10,249 bases of DNA from an uncultured Bacteroidota bacterium (GTDB taxonomy: Bacteria; Bacteroidota; Bacteroidia; Chitinophagales; Chitinophagaceae), in assembly GCA_903825095.1 (NCBI GenBank), contig CAIJZF010000238.1, positions 1 through 10,249 of the forward strand. Direction: 5' to 3'. Made by a program: the position numbers and the translations under genes. Shown here piece by piece: positions 1 to 7,581 of this stretch. Below the pieces are notes generated by a model, which ran no database searches, was not told the DNA's origin, and saw only the letters and a list, made by a program, of their open reading frames with translations. Each line of letters starts with the position of its first letter. Position 1 is the stretch's first letter.

Positions 1-1493
1 CTACTACGAATCCCTTAGAACTTACATTTATATTGAATGACGCTTCTGTCAAATATATGTTCGCGAGTAATAAAGAACTATATGATAAGGTTATGTCTAT
101 TAAAGACAAAGTAGATTGTTTAAAAGAGGTGTACACATTTGATCGTATTGCGGGCGCTAAGCATTGGTCTGAATTAAGAAATAATGACGCCGCATTATTA
201 GCCCAAGTAGATCAAATTAAAAAAACCATACCTGTTGAACAAGTAGCCACTTTTATTTACACTTCAGGAACTACGGGTACTCCCAAGGGAGTTATGTTAA
301 CGCATAAAAATATTTACTTTAACTTATCGATGGGAAAAAAATCTTTTCCTTTCAACGATGCACCCGACCAAAAAGTACTCAGCTTTTTACCACTGAATCA
401 TATTTTTGAAAAGCTCGCTTCTTATATTTATTTATATAGTGGCATGAGTATTTATTATGCAGAAAGCTTGGAAACCATTGGCGATAATTTAAAAGAAGTA
501 TCTCCTGACGGATTTTCTACCGTGCCAAGACTTTTAGAAAAGATGTTTGAAAAAATTATGATGAAGGGAGAAGAGTTAACGGGGGTTAAAAGAAAATTAT
601 TTTTCTGGGCAGTAGCCTTGGCTGAAAAATATGATAATTTAATTCCAGGTTCTTGGTGGTACCGCACGCAGTTAAAACTAGCTAATAAATTAATTTTTGT
701 AAAGTGGCGTGAAGCAGTGGGTGGCAATGTAAAATTTATTGTTACAGGTGGTGCGGCATGTCAAGTGAAACTACTTCGCATTTTTAATGCAGCGCAAATA
801 CCTATCTATGAAGGCTATGGTCCTACAGAGAATAGTCCAATTATTAGTGTGAACCAACGTAACCCAGGTGGCTCTAAATATGGTACAGTAGGCCCTGTGA
901 TAGAAGGGGTGCAGTATAAATTAGAAGCAGATGGAGAGATATGTGTGGCGGGTCCGAGTGTTATGCTTGGGTATTATAAGCGTCCCGATTTAACAGCTGA
1001 AACAATCATTGATGGCTGGTTACATACTGGAGATATTGGCGTCTTGGAAGATGGTAAGTATTTAAAAATTACCGATCGTAAAAAAGAATTATTTAAAACC
1101 AGTGGGGGTAAATATGTAGCGCCTCAGCCTATTGAAAATAAAATGAAAGAGAGCCCATTTGTAGAACAAATTATGCTGGTGGGTGATAATAGACGATTTG
1201 TAAGTGCTTTAATAGTGCCTTCTTTTGCTAAATTAAAAGACTGGTCTAAGCAACATGGTATTGAATATGTAAGCAATGCAGAAATTATAAAAAATACAAT
1301 GGTGCTTACTATGTTACAAGATATAGTGGATGAGTATAATAAATTATTCAATCAGGTAGAGCAGGTTAAAAAGTTTGCTTTAATACCAAGAGAGTGGAAT
1401 ATAGATAACGGAGAGATGACGCCAAAATTAAGTCTAAGAAGAAAAGTAGTATTAGGCAATTTTGAAAAAGAGATTGAAGCGATGTATGTGTGA
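1..1493 (+). CDS. Long-chain acyl-CoA synthetase (AMP-binding, FAA1/FadD15-like), 5' end missing
   Basis: An ATP-dependent fatty acid:CoA ligase that activates long-chain fatty acids through an acyl-adenylate, usually at the inner face of the membrane. The frame is open from nt 3, and its first codons (TTNPLELTFILNDAS) match the family, so the gene starts left of the window; about 100 N-terminal residues are probably missing. Numbering from nt 3 gives 496 residues. The adenylating-enzyme motifs come in order: P-loop YTSGTTGTPKG at 86-96, YGPTEN at 272-277, HTGD at 341-344, and DRKKELFKTSGGKYVAP at 358-374. The last motif, TPKLSLRR at 473-480, has Ser where the usual TPTLKxRR form has the catalytic Lys, with a Lys two residues earlier. 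The SGGKY(V)APQPIE segment and the lack of a GK ending favour the FAA1/FadD15 branch over E. coli-type FadD. Chain-length preference cannot be read from the sequence. The TGA stop lies 44 bases before the next gene, so co-transcription with it is possible. Confidence 0.93.
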   Translation, partial: TTNPLELTFILNDASVKYMFASNKELYDKVMSIKDKVDCLKEVYTFDRIAGAKHWSELRNNDAALLAQVDQIKKTIPVEQVATFIYTSGTTGTPKGVMLTHKNIYFNLSMGKKSFPFNDAPDQKVLSFLPLNHIFEKLASYIYLYSGMSIYYAESLETIGDNLKEVSPDGFSTVPRLLEKMFEKIMMKGEELTGVKRKLFFWAVALAEKYDNLIPGSWWYRTQLKLANKLIFVKWREAVGGNVKFIVTGGAACQVKLLRIFNAAQIPIYEGYGPTENSPIISVNQRNPGGSKYGTVGPVIEGVQYKLEADGEICVAGPSVMLGYYKRPDLTAETIIDGWLHTGDIGVLEDGKYLKITDRKKELFKTSGGKYVAPQPIENKMKESPFVEQIMLVGDNRRFVSALIVPSFAKLKDWSKQHGIEYVSNAEIIKNTMVLTMLQDIVDEYNKLFNQVEQVKKFALIPREWNIDNGEMTPKLSLRRKVVLGNFEKEIEAMYV

Positions 1494-1511
1494 TAAAAAG
1501 GCTTAGAAACT

Positions 1512-1531
1512 ATTTAAAAATCATTTTAAAT
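1512..1531. repeat. A/T-only inverted repeat before the S51 peptidase gene
   Basis: Perfect 8-base arms (ATTTAAAA and TTTTAAAT) are separated by ATCA and end six bases before the ATG at 1538. It could be an operator or a weak hairpin over the translation start. All its pairs are A-T and the whole spacer is A/T-rich, so chance is a real alternative. Confidence 0.3.
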
Positions 1532-1537
1532 TAAACT

Positions 1538-2422
1538 ATGTTTAAAAAAATTAGCGCTCTTAAAAAAAATAGTCTTCTTTTTTGCTTGTTTCTTTTTTTT
1601 ACTATAACATCTATTCCCGTTTTTGCTCAATCTACTAATGGTAACATTCCTAATCCATTTTTTAATTCAAAAGGAAAACTTATTATCATTGGAGGAGGTT
1701 CTATTCCCGATTCTTTATTTAGTTTTTTTGCAAACTATATTGGTGGCAAGGATCAACCCGTAGTGTATATTCCTACTGCCACCACCGACGAAGAGTATAT
1801 CCAAAAAGGCGAACACCTTATTAAATTCACTTCTCAAGGCTATACTAATTTAAACACCATACACACACGCGATAAAAAAGAGGCGGACAATCCAAAAAAT
1901 ATTGAGCTGCTGCGTAATGCCAAGGGCCTGTATTTTGGAGGAGGGGATCAGCAATTAATTGCCGACGCCTATGCAGGCACTAAACTCTATGATGAATTTA
2001 TTGCCTTATTAGATAGAGGAGGTGTTATTATGGGAACTTCTGCAGGAGCCACTATTATGGGCTCTTTAATGATTGGAGGGGATGCTAGAGATGATATAAG
2101 TAAAAAGTACAATTTTAACCCGGCCTTTTCATTTATGACTAATACGGCATTAGATCAACATGTATTAGTGCGCAATCGACAATTCGATTTAATTTCTGTG
2201 GTTGAAAATTACCCTGGTACTTTAGGTATTGGAATGGACGAATCAACGGCCATTATAGTAGAAGCCGGACAATTTAAAGTTTGGGGTAAGTCTTATGCAA
2301 TGTTATATGATCCTATGGACTGGGCTGAACAAAAAAAGAAATGGGGTAAAGTTTTAAAACCCTTTAAGATGATGGCTTCAGGTAGCCGTTTTAATTTTGT
2401 GACAAGAGAGATTATAAAATAG
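1538..2422 (+). CDS. Exported cyanophycinase-like serine peptidase (family S51)
   Basis: A 294-residue protein with a clear Sec signal peptide: Lys-rich start (MFKKISALKK), hydrophobic stretch at about 13-29, and likely cleavage at VFA|QS (30/31). No lipobox is seen, so a periplasmic or secreted soluble enzyme is expected. The mature part has the S51 fold marks: IIIGGGS at about 49-55, GGGDQ at 134-138, the nucleophile elbow GTSAGA with Ser168, DQH with His208, and MDES with Glu235. Ser168/His208/Glu235 fit the Ser-His-Glu triad of cyanophycinase. By motif alignment, the CphB pocket residues Gln101, Asp172, Gln173, Arg178 and Arg180 correspond to Gln138, Asp206, Gln207, Arg212 and Arg214, while the Arg183 position is Asp217. 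Cyanophycinases split cyanophycin into beta-Asp-Arg dipeptides; relatives such as peptidase E cut Asp-X dipeptides. No cyanophycin synthetase gene is in the window, so the substrate is uncertain: scavenged external polymer or another isoaspartyl or aspartyl peptide. Family call strong, substrate weak. Confidence 0.88.
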   Translation: MFKKISALKKNSLLFCLFLFFTITSIPVFAQSTNGNIPNPFFNSKGKLIIIGGGSIPDSLFSFFANYIGGKDQPVVYIPTATTDEEYIQKGEHLIKFTSQGYTNLNTIHTRDKKEADNPKNIELLRNAKGLYFGGGDQQLIADAYAGTKLYDEFIALLDRGGVIMGTSAGATIMGSLMIGGDARDDISKKYNFNPAFSFMTNTALDQHVLVRNRQFDLISVVENYPGTLGIGMDESTAIIVEAGQFKVWGKSYAMLYDPMDWAEQKKKWGKVLKPFKMMASGSRFNFVTREIIK

Positions 2423-2456
2423 TAGCGCAGTTATCAAAGCCTCCTTAAATTTTTTA
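2423..2456. other. Convergent intergenic gap, possible shared termination zone
   Basis: Only 34 bases separate the stop codons of two converging genes. The gap holds a run of six T (2450-2455) on the + strand but no GC-rich stem before it, so I do not call a standard intrinsic terminator. Confidence 0.3.
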
Positions 2457-4028
2457 TTAAACTTTTGACGCTAAAAACTTTTCTTTAATAATGGCTTGTA
2501 CTTGTTTGCCTTGAATTTTACTTTCTAACCAAGAGATAATATCTAAGTACATAAAGGCCCTGCTTTCTAATTTATTGGTAGTAAGGGGTTGCAAGGTTTC
2601 TAATAAAACAGTAAATGACTTTTTAATAGCCGCCTTACTATTCAATAAACTATTTTCTTCACCACCACTTTGAATAGACTTTCTTAAGAAATTAAATAAT
2701 ACTTCTTCTACCGTACTTAAGCTTTTCATTTTATACATAAATCGGTACACCGACTTCGATAAATAATTCACCACTTCTGTATTACCCATTTCATAATGTG
2801 CAATTAAATGCAGCAAACGCGCATAACATTGTAAGTCGTCTCTTAAATTTAATTTCCAATTAATAATTCTATTTAAGTAGTCAATGGCTTTCGCAGGCTT
2901 GCCTGCACCAAAGTACAAACAGGCAATTTTATAGTAAAACACCAGTACACGGTGGCTATCTAGGTATAGTTCAATTTCCTTCAACTTCGCTTCCATGGCG
3001 GGTATCATGGCCAGCCCCTCACTAAAACTACCCTCTAAAAAATGCTTATTAATCTTAGCAATATATAGGTATATAAAGCTTTGAATTAAATTATTTTTAT
3101 TGTTCAGTACAATGGGTGTATTGCTATAATTTTCTAAAATAGCAATGGTTTCATTTAACTTATCAAAACTTCTTAAATCAAAATGAGAAGTAATTAAATT
3201 ATGCAGCCCCTTAATATATTGTGCCGTTTCAATATGTTTCATATTTTCTGTGGCATCAAATAGGTCTACCCATTTTTGAGCATACCTGTAATGCATTAGA
3301 AAATCCTGTGTAATAAAACCATACCAGCAATAACATTGGTAACGGTACATCTTTTCATAAAATCCTTCTGATGATTTTACTTTCTCCATAATCGGGTCCT
3401 GCATTAAGTTGTCTAATGCAAGCCTATCCTCATCATTACGCGCATGACCATGTTGAATATACCAACCATAGAGTTGTAAAGAAAGGTTAGAAATTTTTGC
3501 AATATCATCTAAGCGAATATTGACTTCATCAATTTCTTCACTTAATTGTTTTGCGCGGTCTTGCATGCTTCTTGTAATATGCAAGGACTCAATTTTCTTT
3601 TCTAAAAATAAAACCTGCAATAAATAAGTAACCTGATTATTTTGCTTGGTTAAAGATTTTATTTTTTCAAGCACGCGTAAGCTTTGAATGTATAAACCTT
3701 TATTGTATAAAATTTTAGCGTGGTCTAATTGCTCGTGAATTTGTAAATCAATATTTTCATTTTGCTTTACTACTCTTAAGCTAGATAAAATTTGATCGTA
3801 TAAATGGGCCTTTAAATTAGAGAGTTGTTGTTTTGAAATTGACTCGTTTTTGCGCAGCAGTTCCTCCTCGTCGTATACCTTCATTTTATCCAAGGCATCA
3901 AAAAGCTGAATAGTCTTTAAATCGGCAGAGGCTGAATTGCGCTTCACATACAATTTGAAATTGCGCTTTTCGGCCCTTTCCAAGGATTTAACCAAAATAA
4001 ATATTGCCTCCGTACTTAGGTTGGGCAT
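2457..4028 (-). CDS. Uncharacterised all-helical TPR-like protein, 523 residues
   Basis: I do not recognise a named family with known function. The protein has no signal peptide or membrane segment, so it is probably cytoplasmic. It is rich in Leu, Lys, Ile, Glu and Tyr, and reads as helix after helix. Residues 101-130 (LDHAKILYNKGLYIQSLRVL and on) and 361-392 (around YYKIACLYFGAGKPAKAIDY) have the small/large residue spacing of TPR helix pairs, which suggests an alpha-solenoid scaffold. The N-terminal 90 residues (STEAIFILVKSLERAEKR, then a KRNSASADLK stretch and ISKQQLSNLKAHLYDQIL) look like a separate, basic, helical module; similar N-termini seem familiar to me from hypothetical proteins of Bacteroidota, but this is memory, not a search. 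No catalytic motif is visible. It is transcribed away from leuA and shares the 250-base intergenic region with it. The ATG at 4028 has no clear Shine-Dalgarno, as for the other genes here. A protein-protein adaptor role is inference only. Confidence 0.85.
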   Translation of the reverse strand: MPNLSTEAIFILVKSLERAEKRNFKLYVKRNSASADLKTIQLFDALDKMKVYDEEELLRKNESISKQQLSNLKAHLYDQILSSLRVVKQNENIDLQIHEQLDHAKILYNKGLYIQSLRVLEKIKSLTKQNNQVTYLLQVLFLEKKIESLHITRSMQDRAKQLSEEIDEVNIRLDDIAKISNLSLQLYGWYIQHGHARNDEDRLALDNLMQDPIMEKVKSSEGFYEKMYRYQCYCWYGFITQDFLMHYRYAQKWVDLFDATENMKHIETAQYIKGLHNLITSHFDLRSFDKLNETIAILENYSNTPIVLNNKNNLIQSFIYLYIAKINKHFLEGSFSEGLAMIPAMEAKLKEIELYLDSHRVLVFYYKIACLYFGAGKPAKAIDYLNRIINWKLNLRDDLQCYARLLHLIAHYEMGNTEVVNYLSKSVYRFMYKMKSLSTVEEVLFNFLRKSIQSGGEENSLLNSKAAIKKSFTVLLETLQPLTTNKLESRAFMYLDIISWLESKIQGKQVQAIIKEKFLASKV

Positions 4029-4117
4029 CGTAGCTAATTTTAGTTCAAGTTATTGAATATCAATCATTTAATCAAATTTTGACCCCATTACACATTGTAA
4101 ATTAACCATAATTATGA

Positions 4118-4149
4118 TGTGAATTACTTGTGAATAGTCGGTAAATTTG
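4118..4149 (+). promoter_or_regulatory. Probable leu operon promoter, Bacteroidota type
   Basis: TAAATTTG at 4142-4149 is an exact match to the Bacteroidota -7 consensus TAnnTTTG read by their primary sigma factor. TGTG at 4118-4121 lies 20 bases upstream and is a weak match to the -33 TTTG element. Transcription would start near 4153-4157, giving a leader of about 120 bases before leuA. It is the only full -7 match I found between 4029 and 4278 on this strand. Confidence 0.5.
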
Positions 4150-4157
4150 AACAATAT

Positions 4158-4177
4158 ACGGGCCAAAAGCCCGTTTT
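4158..4177 (+). terminator. GC hairpin with T tract at the start of the leuA leader
   Basis: A perfect 6-bp stem, ACGGGC (4158-4163) with GCCCGT (4169-4174), encloses a CAAAA loop and is followed by T4 (4174-4177). It is the most GC-rich structure in the intergenic region. Its form is that of a short intrinsic terminator or attenuator on the + strand, but it falls within a few bases of the predicted transcription start, so a 5'-protecting stem or an operator palindrome are alternatives. Confidence 0.4.
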
Positions 4178-4188
4178 CTATCTGTAAG

Positions 4189-4263
4189 ATGTTCATAATC
4201 AATAAGATGCTTGAGATTGAAGCCCTCAAAATTCATTCAAAAAGGCATTGGCTTAATAACTAA
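4189..4263 (+). CDS. Possible 24-codon leader peptide upstream of leuA
   Basis: An ATG at 4189 opens a short frame ending in TAA at 4261-4263, 15 bases before the leuA ATG and in the same frame as leuA. The peptide (MFIINKMLEIEALK, then IHSKRHWLNN) has four Ile and three Leu. The Leu codons are CTT, CTC and CTT, whereas leuA almost always uses TTA or TTG, with one CTT and no CTC that I could find. This could be a leader read by scarce Leu-tRNAs, or the odd codons may simply mean the stretch is not coding. There is no run of Leu codons and no terminator hairpin after it, so a classical attenuator is not shown. Confidence 0.25.
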   Translation: MFIINKMLEIEALKIHSKRHWLNN

Positions 4264-4278
4264 ATAAACGAATTAACG

Positions 4279-5430
4279 ATGAGTCAAAAAGTGTTCATAT
4301 TTGATACTACACTAAGAGACGGCGAGCAGGTTCCAGGATGTAAATTAAACACCCAAGAGAAATTGGCTTTAGCGGTTCGATTAGAAGAATTAGGTGTAGA
4401 TATTTTAGAGGCAGGTTTCCCTGTTTCTAGCCCAGGCGATTTTGAATCGGTGAATCAGATTGCAAAGACTTTAAAAAATACAGTGGTTTGCGGATTATCG
4501 CGTGCAGTACAAAACGATATTGAAGTAGCCGCTGCTGCTTTAAAACCTGCCAAGCGTTTTAGAATTCATACAGGTATTGGTACATCTGATTTACATATCA
4601 AATATAAATTCAACGCAACGCGTGAAGAAATTATTGAACGTGCCGTGAGTGCTGTTAAATTAGCGCGCAACTTTACAGACGATGTAGAATTTTATGCAGA
4701 AGATGCAGGCCGTACTGATAATGAATATTTAGCAAGAGTCATAGAAGCCGTTGTGAAAGCAGGTGCTACTACTTTAAACATTCCCGATACAACAGGTTAT
4801 TGTTTGCCTTATCAATACCAAGCTAAAATGGAATACTTGGTAAACAATGTTCGAAATATTGATAAAGCAATTTTGTCTTGTCATTGTCATAACGATTTAG
4901 GATTGGCCACCGCGAATTCAGTTGCCGGTGTAATGGGTGGTGCAAGACAAATTGAGTGTACCATTAATGGATTAGGTGAGCGTGCAGGTAATACAGCACT
5001 GGAAGAAGTAGTGATGGTTTTAAATCAACACAAGGACTTAGGTTATTATACCAATATTAATACAAGGCTTCTAAACCCTATCAGCCATGAGGTTGCAGAG
5101 ATTATGCGTATGGGCGTACAACCCAATAAAGCTATTGTGGGTGGCAATGCATTTTCACATTCATCAGGTATACATCAAGATGGATTTTTGAAAGAAGCAC
5201 AAACTTATGAAATCATCGATCCAGAATTAGTAGGCGCAGAAGCGAGTAAAATTGTTTTAACTGCAAGAAGCGGACGCAGTGCTTTAGCGCATCGTTTACA
5301 AAAACTAGGTTATCAGTATACCAGAAATGATATTGATATTTTATATCCCACTTTTTTACAATTAGCAGATAAAAAGAAAGAAGTTACACACGATGATTTA
5401 GTAGAAATAGCTACGGCGTATTCGAAATAA
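4279..5430 (+). CDS. leuA: 2-isopropylmalate synthase, short form without the regulatory domain
   Basis: First committed step of leucine synthesis: 2-ketoisovalerate plus acetyl-CoA gives 2-isopropylmalate, in the cytoplasm. The 383 residues begin with the TIM-barrel signature DTTLRDGEQ (9-17). The metal ligands are visible as Asp14, His202 and His204 in CHCHND, and Asn238 in GLGERAGN, with the same 34-residue His-Asn spacing as M. tuberculosis LeuA (His287-Asn321, from memory). The C-terminal stretch [15 protein letters not shown] (289-303) and the following helices form the subdomain that completes the active site. The protein ends there; E. coli LeuA (about 523 residues) goes on into the LeuA_dimer domain that binds leucine. 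Homocitrate synthase (NifV-like) and citramalate synthase belong to the same superfamily, but the adjacent leuCDB genes and the second signature favour LeuA. First gene of the leu-ilv cluster; the ATG is followed at once by the conserved N-terminus and no Shine-Dalgarno is evident. Confidence 0.93.
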   Translation: MSQKVFIFDTTLRDGEQVPGCKLNTQEKLALAVRLEELGVDILEAGFPVSSPGDFESVNQIAKTLKNTVVCGLSRAVQNDIEVAAAALKPAKRFRIHTGIGTSDLHIKYKFNATREEIIERAVSAVKLARNFTDDVEFYAEDAGRTDNEYLARVIEAVVKAGATTLNIPDTTGYCLPYQYQAKMEYLVNNVRNIDKAILSCHCHNDLGLATANSVAGVMGGARQIECTINGLGERAGNTALEEVVMVLNQHKDLGYYTNINTRLLNPISHEVAEIMRMGVQPNKAIVGGNAFSHSSGIHQDGFLKEAQTYEIIDPELVGAEASKIVLTARSGRSALAHRLQKLGYQYTRNDIDILYPTFLQLADKKKEVTHDDLVEIATAYSK

Positions 5431-5496
5431 GACAAAGAATAAAAGAAAGAATTAATGAATTTAATTAAGAAAGACTAAACGAAAGAAAGTATTACA
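5431..5496. other. leuA-leuC spacer, purine-rich
   Basis: The 66-base gap is dominated by A and G, with AAGAAAG repeated three times (about 5443, 5468 and 5483). An A/T inverted repeat, AATTAA - TGAAT - TTAATT, lies at 5450-5466. There is no terminator. The last AAGAAAG lies about 10 bases before the leuC ATG and might help ribosome loading. Confidence 0.4.
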
Positions 5497-6900
5497 ATGG
5501 GAAAAACAATATTTGATAAAATTTGGGACAAGCATGTTGTCAAGATTATTGAAGGGGGTCCTTCGGTATTGTATATTGATAAGCATTTAATACATGAGGT
5601 CACTAGCCCGCAAGCCTTTAGTGGTATTGAAAAAAGAGGTGCTCCATTATTTAGACCCAATCAAATTGTAGCCACTGCAGATCACAATGTGCCTACTATG
5701 AATCAGCACTTACCAATTGCCGATCAATTATCAAAATTTCAAGTAGATACTTTAATAGAGAACTGTAAAAAACATGGTGTTGAATTATACGGACTAGGCC
5801 ATCCTAACCAAGGTATTGTGCATGTGATTGGCCCCGAGTTAGGAATTACACAACCAGGCATGACCATTGTATGTGGCGATAGTCATACCTCTACCCATGG
5901 TGCATTTGGATCTATTGCATTTGGTATTGGTACTAGTGAAGTGGAAATGGTTTTTGCTGCACAATGTGTAATGCAAACTAAGCCTAAGGTAATGCGCATT
6001 AATATTGAAGGCAGTTTACAAAATGGAGTTGTATCAAAAGATATTATTTTATACATCATTGCAAAAATATCTGCAAGTGGTGCCACAGGATACTTTGTTG
6101 AATACGCAGGCTCTGCTATTCGTGCATTAAGCATGGAAGCAAGAATGACTATTTGTAATATGAGTATTGAGATGGGAGCGCGTGGTGGCATTATTGCACC
6201 CGATGAAACAACTTATGCGTATATGAAGGGAAGGCCTTTTGCACCGCAGGGTGAAAATTGGAATAAGAAATTAACGCAGTGGAAAGAACTTTATTCCGAT
6301 GCCGATGCAAAATTTGATCTTGAAATAAATATTAATGCAGCGGATATTGACCCTATGATTACTTATGGAACCAATCCGGGTATGGGCTTATCTGTAACAG
6401 GAAAGGTACCTACCATGGATAGCATTAGCGATCCTACAGAAAAACAAAACTTTGAAAAAGCATTAGCCTATATGGGTTTAGAAGCGGGACAAAGTTTATT
6501 AGGTATGCCAGTTCAATATGTATTTATTGGATCATGTACGAATTCGCGCATTGAAGATTTTAGATTGGTTGCCAGTATTATCAAAGGCAAACAAAAAAAT
6601 GCTTCCGTGAAAACTTTAATTGTACCAGGTTCACAAGAAGTGGCTAAACAAATTAAAGCAGAAGGCTTAGATAAAATATTTACAGCAGCGGGTATTGAAA
6701 TAAGACAGGCAGGATGTAGTGCTTGTTTAGGAATGAATGAAGATAAAATACCAGCAGGTGAATATTGTATAAGTACTAGTAATAGAAACTTTGAAGGCCG
6801 TCAGGGTGCTGGGGCTAGAACTTTATTAGCAAGCCCATTAACAGCTGCAGCGGCACTATTAACAGGAAAGATTACTGACATTAGAACTATGTTAAACTAA
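5497..6900 (+). CDS. leuC: 3-isopropylmalate dehydratase, large subunit
   Basis: The catalytic [4Fe-4S] subunit of isopropylmalate isomerase, an aconitase-family enzyme that converts 2- to 3-isopropylmalate through dehydration and rehydration, together with LeuD. The 467-residue length matches E. coli LeuC (466). The cluster ligands are Cys347 in GSCTNSR and Cys407 and Cys410 in GCSACLGMN, at the same positions as in E. coli as I recall. Other family marks are DHNVPT (62-67), [13 protein letters not shown] (126-138), and [10 protein letters not shown] (428-437). The start ATG leads straight into the expected [11 protein letters not shown]-terminus. The protein is complete with no missing residues. 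The cluster makes it oxygen-sensitive, like IlvD further on. leuD follows after 46 bases, as expected for a two-subunit enzyme. Confidence 0.97.
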   Translation: MGKTIFDKIWDKHVVKIIEGGPSVLYIDKHLIHEVTSPQAFSGIEKRGAPLFRPNQIVATADHNVPTMNQHLPIADQLSKFQVDTLIENCKKHGVELYGLGHPNQGIVHVIGPELGITQPGMTIVCGDSHTSTHGAFGSIAFGIGTSEVEMVFAAQCVMQTKPKVMRINIEGSLQNGVVSKDIILYIIAKISASGATGYFVEYAGSAIRALSMEARMTICNMSIEMGARGGIIAPDETTYAYMKGRPFAPQGENWNKKLTQWKELYSDADAKFDLEININAADIDPMITYGTNPGMGLSVTGKVPTMDSISDPTEKQNFEKALAYMGLEAGQSLLGMPVQYVFIGSCTNSRIEDFRLVASIIKGKQKNASVKTLIVPGSQEVAKQIKAEGLDKIFTAAGIEIRQAGCSACLGMNEDKIPAGEYCISTSNRNFEGRQGAGARTLLASPLTAAAALLTGKITDIRTMLN

Positions 6901-6913
6901 AAAATAAAGACTG

Positions 6914-6928
6914 ACTATATAATATAGT
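6914..6928. repeat. A/T-rich palindrome in the leuC-leuD spacer
   Basis: ACTATAT and ATATAGT are perfect 7-base arms around a single A. As RNA, a G-U and then a T-A pair could extend the stem at the outer ends. It lies about 18 bases before the leuD ATG. No T tract follows, so it is not a terminator; a weak RNA stem or chance are the options. Confidence 0.35.
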
Positions 6929-6935
6929 TATAAAT

Positions 6936-6947
6936 AAAATTATAGTA
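6936..6947 (+). repeat. 12-base direct repeat, first copy (AAAATTATAGTA)
   Basis: The last base is the A of the leuD ATG. The same 12 bases recur in the next spacer at 7542-7553. Both copies lie in intercistronic DNA. The word is ten A/T out of twelve-plus, so chance or a small duplication is plausible. Confidence 0.35.
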
Positions 6948-7534
6948 TGCAATCATTACAAAAAATAACTAGCAGATTTATTCCACTACGCATTGAAAAC
7001 GTAGATACGGATCAAATCATACCTGCGCGTTTTTTGAAAGCGACTACGAAGGAAGGCTTTGGTAAAAATTTATTTCGTGATTGGAGATATGTAAACGATG
7101 ATGAGTCTAAACCAAAAACCGATTTTGTTTTAAATCAAAAACAATTTACTGGCGAGATATTAGTAGCTGCTAAAAATTTTGGATGTGGTTCTTCGCGCGA
7201 ACACGCAGCATGGTCTATTCAAGACTATGGGTTTAAAGTAGTGGTGTCCAGCTTTTTCGCAGATATCTTTAAAAATAATGCTTTAAATAATGGGGTCTTG
7301 CCTGTAACTGTTTCAGATGCTTTTTTACAAGCCATCTTTGCGCAGTCAGCAGAATCTACTTTAACCATTGATTTAGAAAAGCAAACCATTACCATTGATA
7401 CAACTGGGGCTTCTGAAAGTTTTGAAATTAATGCGTATAAGAAAACCTGTATGTTAAATGGCTATGACGATATTGATTATTTATTAAGCATGAAAGAAGA
7501 GATAGAAAAGTTTGAATTAAACCATAATAAGTAA
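6947..7534 (+). CDS. leuD: 3-isopropylmalate dehydratase, small subunit
   Basis: The swivel-domain partner of LeuC; it contributes substrate recognition to the isomerase that makes 3-isopropylmalate. The 195-residue length is typical for bacterial LeuD (about 200). Conserved segments in order are [12 protein letters not shown] (20-31), [12 protein letters not shown] (78-89), with the Ser-Arg-Glu-His stretch that contacts the substrate carboxylate, [15 protein letters not shown] (105-119) and [12 protein letters not shown] (169-180). The start ATG is placed just before the family's usual [12 protein letters not shown] stretch. It is complete, lies between leuC and leuB, and its base and codon use match theirs. 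Confidence 0.96.
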   Translation: MQSLQKITSRFIPLRIENVDTDQIIPARFLKATTKEGFGKNLFRDWRYVNDDESKPKTDFVLNQKQFTGEILVAAKNFGCGSSREHAAWSIQDYGFKVVVSSFFADIFKNNALNNGVLPVTVSDAFLQAIFAQSAESTLTIDLEKQTITIDTTGASESFEINAYKKTCMLNGYDDIDYLLSMKEEIEKFELNHNK

Positions 7535-7541
7535 TAGAAGA

Positions 7542-7581
7542 AAAATTATAGTAGATAAATAGTAAGAGATAAATTTTTATC
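7542..7581 (+). repeat. leuD-leuB spacer: repeat copy, direct repeat and palindrome
   Basis: Three overlapping small repeats fill most of the 50-base spacer. AAAATTATAGTA (7542-7553) is the second copy of the word at 6936. AGATAAAT occurs twice, 14 bases apart (7553-7560 and 7567-7574). GATAAA - TT - TTTATC (7568-7581) is an inverted repeat ending three bases before the leuB ATG at 7585. Confidence 0.35.

Larger units (their letters stand above)
4029..4278. promoter_or_regulatory. Divergent intergenic region between the solenoid gene and leuA
   Basis: These 250 A/T-rich bases must hold the promoters of both diverging genes. Rightward signals (promoter, hairpin, possible leader ORF) are listed separately. 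For the leftward gene, the best -7 candidate is AAAATTTG on the minus strand (4080 to 4073), one mismatch from TAnnTTTG and 44 bases before its ATG; I see no convincing -33 element for it. Confidence 0.6.

Noticed and set aside
33..35. TTG as start codon of the acyl-CoA ligase
   Set aside because: The frame stays open to nt 3 and the ten codons before the TTG already read as conserved family sequence, so this is an internal Leu of a gene cut by the window edge.
455..727. Minus-strand frames inside the acyl-CoA ligase gene (455-727 and 1124-1351)
   Set aside because: Fully overlapped by a well-supported gene and with no recognisable motif or promoter.
1538..1600. Lipoprotein signal at LLFC in the S51 peptidase
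   Set aside because: The residue before Cys16 is Phe rather than Gly, Ala or Ser, and the Cys lies in the middle of the hydrophobic stretch; the VFA|QS site fits ordinary signal peptidase better.
2423..2456. Bidirectional intrinsic terminator between the convergent genes
   Set aside because: There is a T run but no stable stem beside it.
4279..5430. Homocitrate synthase (NifV) or citramalate synthase instead of LeuA
   Set aside because: The length fits NifV too, but the gene heads a leuCDB-ilvD cluster and there are no nif or lysine-pathway genes in view.
5883..6191. 102-codon hydrophobic open frame on the minus strand
   Set aside because: Antisense to the conserved LeuC core; hydrophobicity arises from reading its A/T-rich codons backwards.
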